34,143 nucleotides of DNA, taken from the NCBI GenBank assembly GCA_012516075.1, contig JAAYXE010000181.1, positions 1-34,143 of the forward strand, written 5' to 3'. Numbering within the stretch: the stretch's first letter is position 1; the number at the start of each line of letters is the position of its first letter. A model generated the notes under the pieces. The model did no database searches. It worked only from the letters and a program-made list of their open reading frames with translations, and was not told the DNA's origin. This stretch comes from Chloroflexota bacterium (GTDB taxonomy: Bacteria > Chloroflexota > Anaerolineae > Anaerolineales > UBA4823). A program made the position numbers and the translations under genes. Positions 1 through 7,975 of this stretch are shown here, in pieces.

Positions 1-808
1 CCGCCCAGAACGAGCCGCCGCCCCAGGAACCTCCTCCCCAGAAGTTTCGCCCGCAGTCGGGAATGTCCTGGTTCTCGTTGTCCGTCCCGTATCCAATCGT
101 ATAGATCCGGATTCTGCGCTCCACCGCCAGCTGCGCCGCTTCCAGCGGGTGCGGGCCAGCGTTGCTCACCCCGTCCGTGAGCAGCACGATAATGGCTGGC
201 GCGTAAGGTTCATCCAGGTCGGCCCCTGTGTCTGGCAGCACCTGTTCATCTGTGGCCGGCACATTATCGACTATTTCTGCAATCGCATCCAGCGCTTCAA
301 TAATCCCGCTGCCGATGGCCGTTCGCCGCCCGGTCGTCAGGCCGGCAATGGCTGTTTCCAGCATTTCTTGATCGTTTACCGGCGGCTGGACCAGCTCGCC
401 AAAACCGGCGAATGCAACCACGCCCCCGCGTGTGGTGGGCGGCTGCCGCTTCAGGAAAGAAACTGCGGCTTCTTTTGCGGCCTCCAGCCGGTTGGGCGGG
501 ATATCGGTCATACACATGCTGCGCGAGACGGCCAGCGCCAGGATCACCGTCGCCTGCCCGGCCGGCACCTGCACCACCGCTGCCGGGCGCGCAAATGCGA
601 GCGCCATCGTCGTCAGAGCCATCAGGAACAGCATAAAGGGGAGATGACGCCGCACCCAGGAGTGGCGCGGCAGCGCCTCGCGCACCAGCGCCAGGCTGGA
701 ATAGCGCACTGTAAACCGCCGCCGGCGCCGGATCATCCAGATGTACACACCTGCGATCAGGGGTATCAGTCCCAGCAGGACCAGCCCCCCTGGCCAGAGG
801 AAATTCAT
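1..808 (-). CDS. VWA-domain membrane protein (BatA/BatB-like), 3' end outside window
   Basis: This is the last visible gene of the MoxR operon. It reads open for 269 codons from an ATG at 808, preceded by a strong ribosome binding site (GGAGGTGGTGG), and runs off the left edge. Residues 4-24 form a membrane segment, followed by an Arg-rich stop (RRRRR), a second hydrophobic stretch (about 57-73) and a von Willebrand A domain from about residue 87. It aligns residue for residue with the N-terminal region of its upstream neighbour. The MIDAS motif DxSxS reads AVSRS at 93-97, so the metal-binding Asp is Ala93. The other MIDAS residues, Thr164 and Asp212 (LLTDG), are kept. The visible end is Gly/Trp-rich (residues 257-268). 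In this family the VWA domain faces the periplasm or cell surface and works with MoxR ATPases. The function here is inferred from context. Confidence 0.85.
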   Translation of the reverse strand, partial: MNFLWPGGLVLLGLIPLIAGVYIWMIRRRRRFTVRYSSLALVREALPRHSWVRRHLPFMLFLMALTTMALAFARPAAVVQVPAGQATVILALAVSRSMCMTDIPPNRLEAAKEAAVSFLKRQPPTTRGGVVAFAGFGELVQPPVNDQEMLETAIAGLTTGRRTAIGSGIIEALDAIAEIVDNVPATDEQVLPDTGADLDEPYAPAIIVLLTDGVSNAGPHPLEAAQLAVERRIRIYTIGYGTDNENQDIPDCGRNFWGGGSWGGGSFWA

Positions 809-842
809 CCACCACCTCCCTGCACGACCATACCGGGCGCCT

Positions 843-1859
843 TCACGGCAGGCGGCTGAACCACAAAAGCGATAACAGCCCGCCGGCCAGAAATACCAGT
901 ATGCTGGCGCCGGCAAAAATCGAAGTCACTTCCATCTCTTCCGCCTTCACCACAAGCTGCGGAATGAGATTGGCATACACCTCCTGCAGCTCTTCTTCAT
1001 TTTCAGCATGGTAGTAGGTTCCGCCGGTGAGCTGTGCAATCTGCTGCAGCAGTTCCTCATTTAACTGGGTGTGGACGCTGAAGCCGTTGATGTCCAGCGT
1101 TGACCCTGCCGGGCTGCCGATGCCGATTGTGTAGATGCGCACCCCACGGTCCACAGCCGCCTGCGCCGCTTCCAGGGGATCGGGGGGTTCGTTGTTGTCG
1201 CCATCGGTCAGCAGCACGATCGCCGCCGGTGCGTAGGTGCCTTCCGGCACAGGTGTCGGCGTGGGCGCTGCTTCGACCTCCGCGCCTTCTTCCGCGGTCT
1301 GCGCCAGAGGGCTCTCTCCCAGACTTACCAGGATCGCGTTTAACGAAGCGAAAATCCCCTGTGCCAGCGATGTTCCCCGCTGCGGTTCCAGCCGGTCGAT
1401 GGCCGCGAAGATCATCTCCTGTTCGCTCGTCGGCGCCTGCACCGAAAAGCCGCTGTCGCTGAAGGCGACCAGTCCGATCAGCACGCTGGACGGCTGGTTC
1501 TGTACGAACTTTCGGGCAGCTTCTTTTGCCGCTTCCATCCGTGTGGGCGCCAGATCGTCCGCCGCCATGCTGCCCGATACGTCGAATGCCAGGATCACCG
1601 TTCCTTCCACTCTCGGCAGGCTGACGGTCGCCTGCGGCCGCGCCATGGCGATCAGCAATATGATCAGCCCGGCAAGGAATAACAGCGCCGGAACATGACG
1701 CCGTACCCCGAGCTGCTGCCCACCTGCTCCCTGAACCAGCCCCAGGCTGCCGTAGCGCGCCACAAGCTGTTTCCGCCGCTGCTGCAGCCGCAGGTACAGC
1801 AGGACCAGCAGCGGAACCAGCAGCAGGAGTAACAGCATCGCTGGCCAGATGAATGACAT
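843..1859 (-). CDS. VWA-domain membrane protein, BatA-like
   Basis: This 338-residue protein has an N-terminal membrane segment (7-24), a second hydrophobic stretch (57-73), a von Willebrand A domain (about 86-300) and a C-terminal membrane helix (about 315-335). That is the usual BatA layout. The MIDAS motif is intact: Asp93-Ser95-Ser97 in FDVSGSM, Thr163 in RGTSL and Asp219 in LLTDG. A Glu/Ala/Pro-rich insert lies near residues 183-208. The ATG at 1859 has a near-perfect ribosome binding site (AAGGAGAT). It follows the DUF58 gene by 33 bases and precedes the degenerate VWA gene by 34, so all are probably one transcript. BatA-type proteins are linked to MoxR-assisted maturation of other proteins and to envelope stress. 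The exact client here is unknown. Confidence 0.88.
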   Translation of the reverse strand: MSFIWPAMLLLLLLVPLLVLLYLRLQQRRKQLVARYGSLGLVQGAGGQQLGVRRHVPALLFLAGLIILLIAMARPQATVSLPRVEGTVILAFDVSGSMAADDLAPTRMEAAKEAARKFVQNQPSSVLIGLVAFSDSGFSVQAPTSEQEMIFAAIDRLEPQRGTSLAQGIFASLNAILVSLGESPLAQTAEEGAEVEAAPTPTPVPEGTYAPAAIVLLTDGDNNEPPDPLEAAQAAVDRGVRIYTIGIGSPAGSTLDINGFSVHTQLNEELLQQIAQLTGGTYYHAENEEELQEVYANLIPQLVVKAEEMEVTSIFAGASILVFLAGGLLSLLWFSRLP

Positions 1860-1892
1860 ATCTCCTTCCGTTTCCGTCCGGGCTGCCCGGTA

Positions 1893-2792
1893 TCAGTGGC
1901 GGCGCTGCTGTCGCAGCGTGGCAAACCGCACGATGGCTCTTACCAGGTCATCCCCCGTTGACAGGGAGAGCACATCCACCCCGGCCTTCTTGAATGCCGC
2001 TTCCAGCGCGGCCTCGCGCTGTACGGCTGCCTGCCGGAAGCGCTGGCGGAACTGCCGGTCGTGTGTGTCCACATACATCTGCTCGCCGGTCTCCGCATCT
2101 TCCATCACGATCAGGCCGATGTCTGGCAGTTCCAGCTCGCTCGGATCCCACAGGCGCACGGCTAGCACCTCGTGCCGCTGGTTAAGCAGGGCCAGCGGTT
2201 TTTCCCAGCCCGGCTGGCTGATGAAATCAGACACGATCAGCACCAGCGAGCGCTTCTTGATCGCCCCCATTGCGCCGTACAGCAGCTCGGCCAGGTTGGT
2301 AAACGGCGCCTGGGGCAGGCGCGGTGCTCGCAGCAGGTCGTTGACCAGACGCAGCACCTGCAGCCGCCCGCCCCGGGGTGGGATCGTGTGTTCGATCCGT
2401 CTGCCGTAAAACATCGCCCCCACCCGGTTGCCGTGCCGGGTGAGCAGGCGTGCAATTGTCGCCGTGAAGTCTATGAGCATGGTGCGCTTCTGGTTGTGCA
2501 CCGTGCCAAAGTCCACCGACGGGCTCAGATCCAGCAGGAACCAGGCCGTGATCTCCCGGTCCTCCACGTACTGCCGCACATACGGCGAATTCATCCGCGC
2601 TGTCACATTCCAATCGATGTAGCGAATGTCATCCTCGGGCTGATATTCGCGCAGGTCGGCAAAGTCCAGCCCAAACCCGTAGAACAGGCTGCGGTAATCG
2701 CCCTGCAGCAGGCCGTCCAGCCGGCGGATGACCTGCCAGTCCAGGCGCTGTAAGATGCGCTCAGGCGTTAACGCGTGTCCGGGCTGGCTCAT
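1893..2792 (-). CDS. DUF58 domain protein
   Basis: This 299-residue protein carries the DUF58 signature at about 41-67 (DLREYQPEDDIRYIDWN), followed by a VWA-like fold whose first strand reads LLDLSPSVDFG, giving a DxSxS motif at Asp88-Ser90-Ser92. DUF58 proteins almost always sit next to MoxR ATPases and VWA proteins, as here. They are thought to act as adaptors or partners in a MoxR chaperone system, but no enzymatic activity is established. The start at 2792 lies inside the end of the MoxR gene, with a 32-base overlap in another frame, so translation is probably coupled. No transmembrane segment is evident, so it is likely cytoplasmic or membrane-associated through its partners. Confidence 0.9.
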   Translation of the reverse strand: MSQPGHALTPERILQRLDWQVIRRLDGLLQGDYRSLFYGFGLDFADLREYQPEDDIRYIDWNVTARMNSPYVRQYVEDREITAWFLLDLSPSVDFGTVHNQKRTMLIDFTATIARLLTRHGNRVGAMFYGRRIEHTIPPRGGRLQVLRLVNDLLRAPRLPQAPFTNLAELLYGAMGAIKKRSLVLIVSDFISQPGWEKPLALLNQRHEVLAVRLWDPSELELPDIGLIVMEDAETGEQMYVDTHDRQFRQRFRQAAVQREAALEAAFKKAGVDVLSLSTGDDLVRAIVRFATLRQQRRH

Positions 2793-3771
2793 GGAGCGGT
2801 ACCACCGGTGCAGGAATATGTTCCAGGATCTGGTTTAGCAGGTCGTCTGCCGTCACGTTGTCCGACAGCGCCTCATACGAGAGCACCAGACGGTGGCGCA
2901 TCACATCCAGTGCCATATCTCTCACGTCCTGGGGCAGCGCGTAGCGCCGCCCGCGCACGAATGCCAGCGCCTTCGCCGTGAGGATCAGGTTGATCGAAGC
3001 ACGCGGGCTGGCACCAAAAAGGATGTAATGATCCAGGTCTTTGATGCCGAATGTCTGGGGGCTGCGGGTGGCGGTCACCATGCGCACCGCATACTCGATC
3101 AGGGCCGGGTCCACATACACCTTATCGACTTCTTTCTGCAGGTCGATGAGCTGCTCGGTGGTCAGCACTTTCTGAACCGGCTGCACCGTGCTGGTCAAGC
3201 GCTCGACAATCACGAATTCTTCCGTAGGGCTCGGATACCCGACCAGCACTTTCAGCATAAACCGGTCGACCTGGGCTTCAGGCAGCGGGTAAGTGCCTTC
3301 GGTCTCGATCGGGTTCTGCGTCGCCAGCACCAGGAAGGGGTTGGGCACCGCGTAGGTCTCTCGCCCGATGGTCACCTGCCGTTCCTGCATGACCTCCAGC
3401 AGAGCGCTCTGCACCTTGGCCGGTGCCCGGTTGATCTCATCGGCCAGCAGCAGATTGGTAAAGACGGGGCCCAGAGACGTGTTAAACTCCCCGGTTTTCT
3501 GGTTGTAGATGCGCGTGCCTACCAGGTCAGCCGGGACCAGGTCAGGGGTGAACTGGATGCGCTTGAACTCCCCGCCAATGGCATCGGCCAGCGTCTTGAT
3601 CGCCATGGTTTTGGCCAGGCCCGGCACCCCCTCCACCAGGATGTGCCCTCGGGCCAGCAGCGCGACCACCAGCCGCTCCAGCAGGTTATCCTGCCCGACG
3701 ATCACTTTTTTCACTTCATACAGCACCCGCTCCATGGGCAGTTCACTGCGTGATTTCGTGCTCTGTTCCAT
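2761..3771 (-). CDS. MoxR-family AAA+ ATPase
   Basis: This 336-residue AAA+ ATPase has its Walker A at 48-55 (GVPGLAKT), Walker B at about 107-112 (LLLADE, Asp111-Glu112) and the conserved NRAPAKVQSALLEVMQE segment just after it. Sensor and lid regions follow, matching the AAA_3 (MoxR) family in length and order. MoxR ATPases act as cytoplasmic chaperones, often for metal cofactor insertion or complex assembly together with DUF58 and VWA proteins. It is the first gene of the four-gene operon. The ATG at 3771 has a GAGAGGGG ribosome binding site; a second in-frame ATG at 3735 has none, so 3771 was chosen. The 88-base gap upstream separates it from the protease gene and may hold its promoter. 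Confidence 0.93.
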   Translation of the reverse strand: MEQSTKSRSELPMERVLYEVKKVIVGQDNLLERLVVALLARGHILVEGVPGLAKTMAIKTLADAIGGEFKRIQFTPDLVPADLVGTRIYNQKTGEFNTSLGPVFTNLLLADEINRAPAKVQSALLEVMQERQVTIGRETYAVPNPFLVLATQNPIETEGTYPLPEAQVDRFMLKVLVGYPSPTEEFVIVERLTSTVQPVQKVLTTEQLIDLQKEVDKVYVDPALIEYAVRMVTATRSPQTFGIKDLDHYILFGASPRASINLILTAKALAFVRGRRYALPQDVRDMALDVMRHRLVLSYEALSDNVTADDLLNQILEHIPAPVVPLHEPARTRVNA

Positions 3772-3859
3772 TGCCCCTCTCTTTCAAGAAACCTTCTATG
3801 TACGTTTACGAATGATTACGTAACTCTGGATCCGGTTTTCTGCCTTCCCCCTGAAGAAA

Positions 3860-4666
3860 TTAATGCGGCGGCAGACCTGCAGCCTCTGCCGCCGTGCTGA
3901 TCGGAACCGCAAAGCCGATCCCTATGAACACATCCTGCTCGGTCGGGTTCACAATCCCGACCACGATGCCAACCACCTGTCCGTAGCGGTTGAGCAGCGG
4001 GCCTCCCGAGTTTCCCGGGTTTACCGCAGCATCCACCTGGATTAATCCCTCCAGCTTCAACCCCTCGTCGGGCGGTTGAAAGGAGCGGTTAAAACCGGAG
4101 ATCACTCCGGCGCTCATCGAGCCGTACAGCCCAAACGGGTTGCCCACCACAAACGCTTCATCGCCTACCTGCATTGCGCCAGCGCTGCCCAGCACCGCCG
4201 GGATCACCTGCTCGGGAAGCGTGTCTGCACTCAGGACGGCGATGTCGTTTTCCGGTTGGGCAGCGGCGATCCGGGCGGTTGAGCGTGTCCCGTCGTAAAA
4301 CAACAGCTCGATATCCAGCGCATTTTCAACTACGTGCAGGCTGGTCAGAATTTCGCCGCTCTGGTTGATGATCACCCCGCTGCCCAAACCATCCTCGCTC
4401 TCTCCGCTCGCGTTCCGGCCGTAAGTTTGAATCAACACCAGGGAAGGCCGGATGATCTCGTATACGCGCCTCGAATAGGCAGGCGGCGGAGTCGCAGAAG
4501 CCATGGCAGCCGCCACAGCATCGTTCACTTCACGCATCGTAATTTGAGGCTGGCTGGGGAAGACCAGGTTATAAAGCAGGAGCGCCACCAGGGCCGTGAG
4601 CACACCCGAAGCGAAGGGCAGTATCCTTCGCGCAAGCTGACGCACCCGTTCAGACGCCGGGCCCAC
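3860..4666 (-). CDS. Membrane-anchored trypsin-like serine protease (HtrA/DegP-like, no PDZ)
   Basis: This 268-residue S1C-type serine protease has one N-terminal membrane segment (about 15-36) that should hold the catalytic domain outside the cytoplasmic membrane. The triad is visible: His111 (LTSLHVVENA), Asp141 (ENDIAVL) and Ser220 (NPGNSGGPLL). The chain ends about 45 residues after the catalytic Ser, with no room for the PDZ domain usual in DegP/HtrA, so substrate regulation by PDZ is absent. The start is a GTG at 4666 with a ribosome binding site (CAGGAG) 8-9 bases upstream. It lies just upstream of the MoxR operon on the same strand. A role in envelope protein quality control is inferred from the family. 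Confidence 0.88.
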   Translation of the reverse strand: MGPASERVRQLARRILPFASGVLTALVALLLYNLVFPSQPQITMREVNDAVAAAMASATPPPAYSRRVYEIIRPSLVLIQTYGRNASGESEDGLGSGVIINQSGEILTSLHVVENALDIELLFYDGTRSTARIAAAQPENDIAVLSADTLPEQVIPAVLGSAGAMQVGDEAFVVGNPFGLYGSMSAGVISGFNRSFQPPDEGLKLEGLIQVDAAVNPGNSGGPLLNRYGQVVGIVVGIVNPTEQDVFIGIGFAVPISTAAEAAGLPPH

Positions 4667-4776
4667 GGTGCTTCACTCCTGACGGTAAAACTTCGCTCAT
4701 TCGATTTCCACCCATAAATGTAACGAGCACGATTAACTTTGCATACCGCTGGTCATCACATTAAAAACGGTAAATC

Positions 4777-4803
4777 ACTATAAGCATTTTCCCTGAATCG
4801 CAA
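4777..4803 (-). promoter_or_regulatory. Possible promoter of the serine protease gene
   Basis: On the minus strand TTGCGA (4798-4803) is followed after 15 bases by TATAGT (4777-4782). The spacer is short for a sigma-70 promoter, so this is a weak call. It lies in the 181-base gap between the orphan gene and the protease, which is AT-richer than the surroundings. Confidence 0.3.
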
Positions 4804-4847
4804 ATGAGAAAAACCTGAGGAGAATCTGAGAACCGGCCGGGTGAACT

Positions 4848-5504
4848 TTATATTTCTACCCAGCCCTCCTCATCCAGCAGCGGATCTCTGCCTCCCTCAG
4901 GGCTGATGAACAGATTTTCCGCTGAGAACAGGTCCTGCAGATGGATGAAATAAGCCGCCAGGGCACTGAACTGCTCCAGGTCATTGGTCTCCGCCGAGAA
5001 CACCTGGTCGCTCCACCACACCACCTCCAGGGCGGCCTTCTCTGCATCAACCTGGTGAATGACCATATGGATATCCAGGTCGAAGGCATCCGAACGCCAG
5101 GCATAATTGACGCTCAGTTCCTCGATCCTGCCTTCCTTCAATCCCTCCAGGTGACCGGCGAAATCGTCTAGCGAGATGAATTCCGGTTCGTCTTTCCTGT
5201 CGCTGAAAATCGCCGTGATGCGAAAATTCTCCGTCTCCTCTGCCAGCGCACGCAGCCCGGGCAGCAGCGCTGCAGCACGCACATTGACCAGCAGTGCAAT
5301 GTTCGGAGAACCGTCGAACTCCGTTATCCAATCCCTGGCTTCCCTCCAGGCCTGCTCCACTCTTTTTTTCAGTGCAGGGTCTGAGACCACCATATCTTCA
5401 ATCCGTCTCACCACTTTCCATGGTTTTATCCGCTTGCTGGCCCCCTCTGCAGCCCATTGTACCGCGCAAAAGCCTGAAAGAAAACATGAAGCAGTGGAGA
5501 TCAT
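4848..5504 (-). CDS. Hypothetical protein, 218 aa
   Basis: I do not recognise a family for this 218-residue acidic protein. It begins with a short mildly hydrophobic stretch (residues 1-20), then a mixed alpha/beta body with a charged helix near residues 40-62 and an acidic C-terminus ending in DEEGWVEI. There is no clear membrane segment after the N-terminus, no metal motif and no nucleotide-binding loop. The ATG at 5504 lacks a good ribosome binding site, so the true start could be a little further in. Codon use and GC content look like those of neighbouring genes, which supports it being a real gene. It is divergent from the glycan block and separated from the protease by 181 bases. Confidence 0.6.
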   Translation of the reverse strand: MISTASCFLSGFCAVQWAAEGASKRIKPWKVVRRIEDMVVSDPALKKRVEQAWREARDWITEFDGSPNIALLVNVRAAALLPGLRALAEETENFRITAIFSDRKDEPEFISLDDFAGHLEGLKEGRIEELSVNYAWRSDAFDLDIHMVIHQVDAEKAALEVVWWSDQVFSAETNDLEQFSALAAYFIHLQDLFSAENLFISPEGGRDPLLDEEGWVEI

Positions 5505-5540
5505 TTGGTTAAGATCGTGCTAACCCCACGCGCGCAGCTA

Positions 5541-5568
5541 TTGACACCAAAGTTAAACATGTTAATAT
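5541..5568 (+). promoter_or_regulatory. Sigma-70-type promoter ahead of the glycan block
   Basis: TTGACA at 5541-5546 is a perfect -35 box. TAATAT at 5563-5568 is the -10 box, with a 16-base spacer. The palindromic core AACATGTT (5555-5562) sits at the end of the spacer and could bind a regulator. Transcription would start near 5575 and leave a leader of about 450 bases before the acyltransferase. Confidence 0.65.
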
Positions 5569-5589
5569 CAATACGGAGGGCTTCTGAAA

Positions 5590-5634
5590 ATGTCTAGACA
5601 GCTTCTCTCCATTATAGGGGGTATTATACATTGA
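5590..5634 (+). CDS. Possible leader peptide, 14 aa
   Basis: A short frame starts with ATG at 5590, nine bases after a GGAGGG ribosome binding site (5575-5580), and encodes MSRQLLSIIGGIIH. It begins right after the predicted transcription start of the 5541-5568 promoter. It has no run of one amino acid that would suggest classical attenuation. It may be a leader peptide or chance. Confidence 0.25.
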   Translation: MSRQLLSIIGGIIH

Positions 5635-6022
5635 GCTTCACGACGGCCGGAAAATCTTCATACTGAAGGAGCAGTGACCGCGAGCGGCTGATTTGGGAAA
5701 ACCGCATGACCGTTCCTCGATGCGCTCCACACGATATCAGCAGATGGGTATTGGGTGGTGAGCTGATGCGAATTTCCAGGATGACCAGCAGTATATTCTG
5801 TTTTGTTAACATCCACGTATTCTTTCCACCATCGGCCAGCAGTGGATCAGATCAGGATTTAGCAGACGACCAGGGGGTAAGCCTGTCTGCTCCAGACGCA
5901 TTGCAACCCTTTCATTCTCAGCTGCACAGGAATTCGAGGGCCGCATCAAGCTGTACCACACCGGATACGGCTGCAGCCACCCGTCATTAATCCATCACGC
6001 CAACCACCAGGAGGGCTTTACA

Positions 6023-6805
6023 TTGGACAGGGAACTGGAAATACAGCACACCGATGTTGTGCAGAAAACCGAGCTCCAGGCAGTGCTCACCGGCAGCGAT
6101 AAATCTGCTCTGCGGAAATATCAGGAGATTTTCATCGGTTCGACCAGGCTGCTGGACCTGCTCAGGTATGAGCTGATCACCACCCTGATCAGCCCGCTAC
6201 CTGGGGCGCTGGGTTTCTTCCTGCGCAAACTCTTTTTTCCCCTGCTGTTCCACAAAGTCGGCCGTAATGTGGTGTTCGGCAGATCGATCACCATCCGCCA
6301 CCCACACAAAATCTCTATCGGAGACAACGTCATCATCGACGACTATGCCGTCCTGGATGCCAAAGGGGACGACAGCCGGATCGAAATCGACAGTGATGTC
6401 ATCATCGGCCGGGGTACGGTCTTGAGCTGCAAGGGCGGGATCCTTTCGATCGGCAGCAGCACCAATATCGCCATGCAATGCTTTATTCAGTCGGGAAAGA
6501 AGACGGTAATCGGAAAGAATGTCCTGTTTGCTGCGTACTGCTACGTGATCGGCGGCGGCGATCACCTCACCAGCCGCACCGATATCCCCATCATCGCCCA
6601 GGGCCAGGTGGTCCGGGGCATCACCATTGAGGATAACTGCTGGATAGGCGCCGGGGTGAACGTGCTCGACGGCACACGCATCGGCCGCGACTCCATTATC
6701 GGCGCCGGAGCAGTCGTAAACAGAGACATACCGGAGTTCAGTATTGCAGTAGGTGTACCAGCCAGGGTTACGCGGCGGCGTACCCCCGTGGTTGATGAAT
6801 GGTAG
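6023..6805 (+). CDS. Hexapeptide-repeat acyltransferase (left-handed beta helix)
   Basis: This 260-residue enzyme belongs to the WcaF/NodL/MaaT-like acyltransferases. Residues 81-240 form a run of hexapeptide repeats typical of a left-handed beta helix (for example ISIGDNVIID and CWIGAGVNVLDG). It ends in the family motif GVPARV (244-249). The loop GGGDH at 177-181 carries a His that could be the catalytic base. The N-terminal 75 residues are a helical extension with a mildly hydrophobic stretch (54-77). The likely role is acetyl or other acyl transfer to a sugar. The start is a TTG at 6023, fixed by a strong AGGAGGG ribosome binding site at 6009-6015. It heads the glycan block under the 5541 promoter. 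Confidence 0.85.
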   Translation: MDRELEIQHTDVVQKTELQAVLTGSDKSALRKYQEIFIGSTRLLDLLRYELITTLISPLPGALGFFLRKLFFPLLFHKVGRNVVFGRSITIRHPHKISIGDNVIIDDYAVLDAKGDDSRIEIDSDVIIGRGTVLSCKGGILSIGSSTNIAMQCFIQSGKKTVIGKNVLFAAYCYVIGGGDHLTSRTDIPIIAQGQVVRGITIEDNCWIGAGVNVLDGTRIGRDSIIGAGAVVNRDIPEFSIAVGVPARVTRRRTPVVDEW

Positions 6806-6939
6806 CAAAACGCATAAACCAATCTGTGTTGACTTAATGGTAGGCAAGTGGGCAGATACTCTGCGGTTCAGACCGGTTACTTACAGGAGCAATAAAGGAG
6901 GCTGGCCGCACACGATAATGCTGCCCTGGGAGGTAGACA

Positions 6940-7923
6940 ATGTCAAGGACGACTTTTGTTACCGGAGCAACCGGCTTTGCCGGAAACCACCTGACCCGGG
7001 CTCTGGTCAAACGAGGGGACCGGGTAAAAGTTCTGGTACGCTCTCAGGAGAAGTTGAATGGCTTACTGGATCTCGGCGTCGAACCCGTCATCGGAGATCT
7101 CACTGGCGAACTGCCTGAAGATATGCTCGCCGGAGTGGATACCGTTTTCCATCTGGCGGCTGCATTTCGCAGCGAAGACAAACCCGCAGATTATTTCTTT
7201 AAAGTAAACACGGAAGGGACAGAGCGTCTGCTCGAGGCCGCCTATCGCTGCGGCGTCTCGCGCTTTGTCCACTGCAGCACCATCGGCGTTCTCGGGCACA
7301 TCGAAAACCCTCCCGCCGATGAAAAGGCCCCCTACAACCCACACGACCATTACCAGATGTCGAAAATGCTGGGCGAACAGCGCGCCCTGCAGTTCTACCG
7401 TGACCACGGCCTGCCGGTGACGGTGGTGCGCCCGGGTTCCATCTACGGGCCGGGGGATATGCGCCTGCATAAACTGTTTAAGGCCATAAACCGCCAGATC
7501 TTCCGCATGATCGGCAAAGGCGAAAACCATTTCCATCTGGTGTATATCAAAGACCTGGTAAACGGTTTTCTCCTTGCCGAGGAGAAGGATGAAGCCCTGG
7601 GCGAGGTTTTCATCATCTGTGGTGAGCAGCCGGTGCAGGTTAAAGAACTCGTGCATATGATCGCCGACATTCTGGGCAAGCCGGTTCCGCGCGGCAGCAT
7701 CCCGCTCGGGCCCGCCATGCTGGCTGCCAGAGCGGCGAAAAAGGTGTTCACGCCGCTGGGTATAAACCCGCCGATCTACCCCCGCCGGCTCGACTTCTTC
7801 ATCAGCAGTCGTTATTTCAGCATCGAGAAAGCCCGGCGCATGCTCGGATACCAGCCGGGGGTCGATCTGCTCACCGGCCTGACGCGCACCGTCGAGTGGT
7901 ACCAGCAGCACAATCTGATCTGA
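6940..7923 (+). CDS. NAD-dependent epimerase/dehydratase (extended SDR)
   Basis: This 327-residue extended short-chain dehydrogenase has the NAD-binding motif TGATGFAG at 8-15 and the catalytic Tyr138-xxx-Lys142 (YQMSK), with Ser113/Thr114 as the third active-site position. RPGSIYGPG is the usual substrate-loop motif. The family acts on nucleotide sugars, sterol-like or hydroxyketone substrates, so the substrate cannot be fixed from sequence. The ATG at 6940 has a GGGAGGT ribosome binding site. It is clearly paralogous to the second half of the next gene: both end in a block of the form SxEKARRxLGxQPxVxLxxGLxRTxEWY. A role in modifying a sugar for the neighbouring glycosyltransferases is inferred. 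Confidence 0.88.
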   Translation: MSRTTFVTGATGFAGNHLTRALVKRGDRVKVLVRSQEKLNGLLDLGVEPVIGDLTGELPEDMLAGVDTVFHLAAAFRSEDKPADYFFKVNTEGTERLLEAAYRCGVSRFVHCSTIGVLGHIENPPADEKAPYNPHDHYQMSKMLGEQRALQFYRDHGLPVTVVRPGSIYGPGDMRLHKLFKAINRQIFRMIGKGENHFHLVYIKDLVNGFLLAEEKDEALGEVFIICGEQPVQVKELVHMIADILGKPVPRGSIPLGPAMLAARAAKKVFTPLGINPPIYPRRLDFFISSRYFSIEKARRMLGYQPGVDLLTGLTRTVEWYQQHNLI

Positions 7924-7975
7924 TGCTGCGCTCAACACAACACACCCGGACGGTCGTGACATCGAAGGTGATAAG

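Larger units (their letters stand above)
5505..6022. other. Divergent intergenic/leader region
   Basis: About 0.5 kb separates the orphan minus-strand gene from the acyltransferase. It holds a near-consensus plus-strand promoter (5541-5568), a palindromic patch overlapping it, a 14-codon reading frame (5590-5634) and two TATAAT-like hexamers on the minus strand (5611-5616 and 5623-5628) that lack good -35 partners. From 5640 to 6000 I see no convincing gene. An open frame at 5706-5990 (94 codons) has no ribosome binding site and an implausible composition. This stretch may be a long untranslated leader. Confidence 0.6.

Noticed and set aside
3804..3822. Repeated TTACG elements with partial dyad symmetry upstream of MoxR.
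   Set aside because: The arms are only 5-6 bases and imperfect, too little to name an operator.
5706..5990. A 94-codon open frame in the leader before the acyltransferase.
   Set aside because: It has no ribosome binding site, an implausible composition, and no recognisable motif.
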